This document shows positions 61,093-64,000 of a stretch of DNA of 64,000 nt, in pieces (position 1 is the stretch's first letter; each line of letters starts with the position of its first letter). Made by a program: the position numbers and the translations under genes. Source of the stretch: Sedimentitalea xiamensis (GTDB lineage Bacteria > Pseudomonadota > Alphaproteobacteria > Rhodobacterales > Rhodobacteraceae). The notes beneath the pieces are model-generated. The model did no database searches. It was given only the letters and a program-made list of their open reading frames with translations, and was not told the DNA's origin. The stretch spans positions 62,001-126,000 of the forward strand of contig NZ_JASNJE010000003.1 in assembly GCF_030164465.1 (NCBI RefSeq), written 5' to 3'.

Positions 61093-61494
61093 TCATTCCC
61101 ACCAGCGGTCGATCCGGGCGATGTCCGCGTCCGACCAGCCGAAATGATGCGCGAATTCGTGGATCGTCACATGGGCGATCAGGTCGTCCAGTTCGACGTC
61201 GCCCCGCTGCCGCCATTCGGCCAGAATGGGTTGCCGGAACAGCCAGACCATGTCCGGCCCAAGCGGCTGATCGAACACCGATTTCTCGGTGACGGGCACA
61301 CCTTCGTAAAGTCCGGTGAGGTCGAGCCGGTCGGTCATGCCGAGGTCGCGCAGCATTTCCGCGTCCGGCCAGTCGGTCACGCGCAAGGCCACGTCCAGCG
61401 CGACCGCGCGGAACGCGTGCGGCAGGGTTTCGACGGTGCGGCGGGCCACCGTTTCGAAATGGTCGAGGGAAGTGTTTGTTCGGTCTGCATTCAT
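61093..61494 (-). CDS. Minimal zinc metallopeptidase family protein (DUF1025/MpriBi-like)
   Basis: A 133-residue single-domain protein with the zincin motif HVTIHEFAHHFGWSDADI (HExxH with the third ligand Asp/His in SD), which is the signature of the short proteobacterial metallopeptidase family. LTGLYEGVPVTEKSV and DMVWLFRQPIL are also typical. ATG 61494 is preferred; an in-frame GTG at 61512 adds six residues. The substrate is unknown. Confidence 0.82.
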   Translation of the reverse strand: MNADRTNTSLDHFETVARRTVETLPHAFRAVALDVALRVTDWPDAEMLRDLGMTDRLDLTGLYEGVPVTEKSVFDQPLGPDMVWLFRQPILAEWRQRGDVELDDLIAHVTIHEFAHHFGWSDADIARIDRWWE

Positions 61495-61581
61495 ACCCTT
61501 GGTATGCGGCACCGCAGCCTGTTCGCAAAGTGGTATTCAACAGGTCTGGACGACCGGCTCCGGGCATGTCTAGGTGACGCC

Positions 61582-62910
61582 ATGCCCGGACCGACCGTCA
61601 TTCCGTTTCACAGCGACCAGATCCTGCCCCAGCGGGTGGATGCGGTCGTCATAGGTGGCGGCATCATCGGGGTGAGCACGGCGCTTGAACTGGCGGAACG
61701 GGGGGTGTCGGTGCTGCTTTGCGAGAAGGGGCAGATCGCCGGGGAGCAGTCGAGCCGCAACTGGGGCTGGGTCCGGATATCGCGACGCGATCCGCGTGAA
61801 ATTCCGCTGATGATCGAAGCCATTCGCGCCTGGGAAAAGATGGATCAGCGCACCGGCCGAAAGACCGGATACGCCAGGACCGGCATTCTGTTCACGGCCC
61901 CAACCGACAAGGTTTTCGGTCAGTTCGAACGCTGGTGCAGGCACCTCGTTCCGCATCAGATCGACTGCCGCATGGTTTCCGGTGCGGATCTCGATGCCCT
62001 CATGCCGGGCCACCGGATGAAGGTCAGGGGCGCGCTATACACGCCGCTGGACGGGCGGGCGGAACCGCAATGCGCGGGGGTCGCGATTGCCGAGGCGGCA
62101 CGGGCCGCGGGTGCAACTGTCATGACCGCCTGCGCGGTGCGCAGCCTCGATGTCCAGGCCGGACGGGTCGCGGGCGTGGTGACGGAAAAGGGCCGGGTCA
62201 AATGCGATGCGGTGGTTCTGGCGGGCGGCGCCTGGTCGCGCCTGTTCGCAGGCAATGCGGGGATCGACCTGCCGCAACTCAAGGTGCTGAACACGGTGAT
62301 GCGCACCACCGTGGCCGAGGGACCACAAGCGTCGGTCTGGGCGGATGGATTCGCTTTGCGCAAACGCGAGGACGGCGGCTATACCGTCGCCTCCGGCACC
62401 GAGAATACCGTCGATCTCGTGCCCGACAGTTTCCGCCTGGCGCGCCGGTTCCTGCCGGCGCTGATCGACGAGTGGAGCAGCCTGAGGTTCCGCCTTTCGG
62501 ACCGCTGGAAGATCGAAGCGCAGGAGGCCCGCAGGTGGCGCCCGGATGAAATCACGCCTTTCGAGAAAACGCGCATTCTCGATCCGGCCCCGGTGCCGCG
62601 CGTTCTGAGGTCCAGTTGGGCCGCCGCACGGGCCGCGTTCCCGTTTCTTCGGGACGCGGAGATCGTCCAGGGCTGGGCCGGGCTGATCGACGTGACGCCG
62701 GACGCGGTGCCGGTGATCTCGCCGGTTCAGGACCTTCCGGGCCTGCATGTCGCCACCGGGTTCTCCGGGCATGGGTTCGGCATCGGTCCGGGGGCGGGAA
62801 AGCTGATGGCGGATCTGGTAATGGGAACCGCGCCGGTCGTCGATCCGGCCGATTTTCGCTTGTCACGGTTTTCGGATGGCAGCCGCATTGCCCCGGACAG
62901 CGGCTTCTGA
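61582..62910 (+). CDS. DadA-like FAD-dependent oxidoreductase
   Basis: A 442-residue flavoprotein of the D-amino-acid dehydrogenase/glycine oxidase family. The dinucleotide fold is DAVVIGGGIIGVSTALELAERG near residues 20-41, GEQSSRNWGWVR marks the family, and GFSGHGFGIGPGAGKLMADL is the C-terminal FAD contact. ATG 61582 has AGGTGA upstream. It converges on a RidA gene, and such pairs fit an oxidase that releases reactive imines plus an enzyme that removes them. The amino-acid substrate is unknown. Confidence 0.87.
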   Translation: MPGPTVIPFHSDQILPQRVDAVVIGGGIIGVSTALELAERGVSVLLCEKGQIAGEQSSRNWGWVRISRRDPREIPLMIEAIRAWEKMDQRTGRKTGYARTGILFTAPTDKVFGQFERWCRHLVPHQIDCRMVSGADLDALMPGHRMKVRGALYTPLDGRAEPQCAGVAIAEAARAAGATVMTACAVRSLDVQAGRVAGVVTEKGRVKCDAVVLAGGAWSRLFAGNAGIDLPQLKVLNTVMRTTVAEGPQASVWADGFALRKREDGGYTVASGTENTVDLVPDSFRLARRFLPALIDEWSSLRFRLSDRWKIEAQEARRWRPDEITPFEKTRILDPAPVPRVLRSSWAAARAAFPFLRDAEIVQGWAGLIDVTPDAVPVISPVQDLPGLHVATGFSGHGFGIGPGAGKLMADLVMGTAPVVDPADFRLSRFSDGSRIAPDSGF

Positions 62911-62916
62911 CGCCGG

Positions 62917-63303
62917 TCAGTCCGCCCGCGCGGCCTTGACGGCGATCTCGACTTTCCAGTCCGGGCTGGCCAGTCCGCAGACCAGCAGGGTCGAGCAGGC
63001 CAGGTGGCCTTCCAGCATCCGGTCGCGCACCTGCCGGAAGACCGGGACGCCGGATGCGTCGCTGACGATGGCGAGCACGTCGACGATATCCGTCTTCGAC
63101 ATGTCGGCGACCGCCAGGATCGCGAAGATGTTGAGCCAGGCCTGTTCGTGCTGCGCTTCGGTATTGGCGGGCAGCGTGCCGTCCACGGAGATTCCCACCT
63201 GCCCAGACACGTGCAACATGCGGGCATATGCCGGGATTTCGACGGCTTGGCTGTAGCGGGAAAAGGACGCGGGCGCGGCGCCGGTGTCAATGATGCGGGT
63301 CAT
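62917..63303 (-). CDS. RidA family protein
   Basis: A 128-residue trimeric YjgF/YER057c-type protein. HVSGQVGISVDGTLPANTEAQHEQAW and VCGLASPDWKVEIAVKAA match the family. The arginine that binds the substrate carboxylate in true RidA (Arg105) is not obvious in the last third, so it may belong to a Rid subgroup with other activity. GAGGGGCGTC precedes the ATG. It converges on the flavoprotein gene with a 6-base gap. Confidence 0.85.
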   Translation of the reverse strand: MTRIIDTGAAPASFSRYSQAVEIPAYARMLHVSGQVGISVDGTLPANTEAQHEQAWLNIFAILAVADMSKTDIVDVLAIVSDASGVPVFRQVRDRMLEGHLACSTLLVCGLASPDWKVEIAVKAARAD

Positions 63304-63366
63304 GATGACGCCCCTCTTGATGTTCTGGCGTGGACGGGCCGGTCGGCGGCCCGTCCGGAAATCCCG

Positions 63367-63999
63367 TCACAGCAGCAATTGATAACTGTGTGGCGCGAAA
63401 TGAAAACCGTCTCCGCGTGTTTCCACAAAGCCGATGCCGGGCCAGGGCATGTGGTAGCCGATCATCGGCACCTTGTCTGCGGCCAGCATGTTCAGGATGG
63501 CGCGCCGTGTCGTGGCCGCGGCTTCCTTGTCGCGGTCGAACTTGACCTCCCAATCCGGATGGGCCAGCGACCAGACATAGTGATTGGCGAAGTCGGCGCC
63601 GATCAGGAGCTGTTTGCCGCCGCTGTCCAGCATGTAGGCCATGTGTCCGGGCGTGTGGCCGAAAGCCTCCATCGAAGTGATGCCGCCGGCCACATCGGCA
63701 CCTCCGTTGATCATCTCCGTCCGTTCCGCCAGCGGGCGCATCTGCGCCTCGAAGGTTTCGTTGCCGGACATGTCCCAGGAGTCGAATTCCACCGCTCCGG
63801 TGACGTAGCGGGCATTCGGATAGGTCGGCGCGCCCTCGTTCATCAGCCCGCCGATGTGATCTCCGTGCATGTGGGTGATCACCACGACGTCGATCATGTC
63901 CGGCGTATAGCCGGCGGCGGCCAGTGCGGCGGTTGTCCCGGCTGCCGACAGGCCGGTGTCAAACAGAACCAGTTCGCTGCCGGTGTTCACGACGGTCGG
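63367..63999 (-). CDS. Metallo-beta-lactamase-fold hydrolase (5' end outside window)
   Basis: The C-terminal 210 residues or so of an MBL-fold protein; the frame is open to the window edge. The metal motif THMHGDHIGG and the downstream histidine HTPGHMAYML and aspartate GADFANH are intact, so it is probably active. The upstream residues VNTGSELVLFDTG are the usual strand before the motif. It lies 63 bases upstream of the RidA gene on the same strand, so they may be co-transcribed. The substrate is unknown. Confidence 0.87.
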   Translation of the reverse strand, partial: PTVVNTGSELVLFDTGLSAAGTTAALAAAGYTPDMIDVVVITHMHGDHIGGLMNEGAPTYPNARYVTGAVEFDSWDMSGNETFEAQMRPLAERTEMINGGADVAGGITSMEAFGHTPGHMAYMLDSGGKQLLIGADFANHYVWSLAHPDWEVKFDRDKEAAATTRRAILNMLAADKVPMIGYHMPWPGIGFVETRGDGFHFAPHSYQLLL

Positions 64000-64000
64000 G

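Noticed and set aside
61144-61581. 146-codon N-terminal extension of the DadA-like protein
   Set aside because: It is antisense to the metallopeptidase gene, and the FAD motif should be near the N-terminus, as it is from ATG 61582.

Overview
The window is chromosomal DNA of an alphaproteobacterium, most likely a Rhodobacteraceae (Roseobacter-group) species. The base composition is GC-rich. The protein sequences, the RpoH2-type sigma factor, the membrane-anchored MoeB-like protein, the TLESWSM sodium channel and the gene pairings (lppC/rsmI/yraN/gshB, mreBCD-mrdA-rodA, rpoH2-coaBC-dut) all fit that group. Nothing looks like a plasmid, phage or insertion sequence. I found no rRNA, tRNA or CRISPR.

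Positions 1-24,000 are the rpoC 3' end followed by the str, S10 and spc ribosomal blocks: rpsL-rpsG-fusA-tuf-rpsJ-rplC-rplD-rplW, then rplB-rpsS-rplV-rpsC-rplP, then rpmC-rpsQ-rplN-rplX-rplE-rpsN-rpsH-rplF-rplR-rpsE-rpmD. Instead of one continuous superoperon, the blocks are separated by intrinsic terminators and unrelated genes. A phasin sits between rplW and rplB. A 2OG-Fe(II) oxygenase, a small secreted protein, a voltage-gated sodium channel and a Tat-exported protein sit between rplP and rpmC. Clear sigma70-type promoters precede rpsL and rpmC. Many gaps in these operons carry short GC hairpins with no U-run.

Positions 24,000-39,300 are housekeeping and regulatory genes: an isoprenylcysteine-methyltransferase-like protein, a MarR regulator divergent from a four-helix membrane protein across a perfect 20-bp palindrome, trpS, a rhomboid-fold protein that lacks the catalytic residues, a DUF2892 protein, murJ, glnD, a LppC-type lipoprotein, rsmI, yraN, gshB, comM, a glutathione transferase and a cobalamin pair (cobU plus a histidine phosphatase).

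Positions 39,300-47,300 start with rpoH2 behind a promoter resembling those of the singlet-oxygen sigma factor RpoE. ChaN, coaBC, dut, a membrane-anchored MoeB-like protein, a Cys/Met-metabolism PLP enzyme and an M3 oligopeptidase follow. Positions 47,300-53,900 hold the cell-shape operon mreB-mreC-mreD-mrdA-rodA, with a hydroxyacid dehydrogenase at its end, all on the minus strand.

Positions 53,900-64,000 hold a PA14-like exported protein, a solute-binding protein, leuA with a previously unannotated 27-codon leader peptide and attenuator-like hairpins, an exported protein of about 18 MORN repeats, nadE, a zinc metallopeptidase, a DadA-like flavoprotein facing a RidA protein, and a metallo-beta-lactamase-fold hydrolase cut by the window edge.
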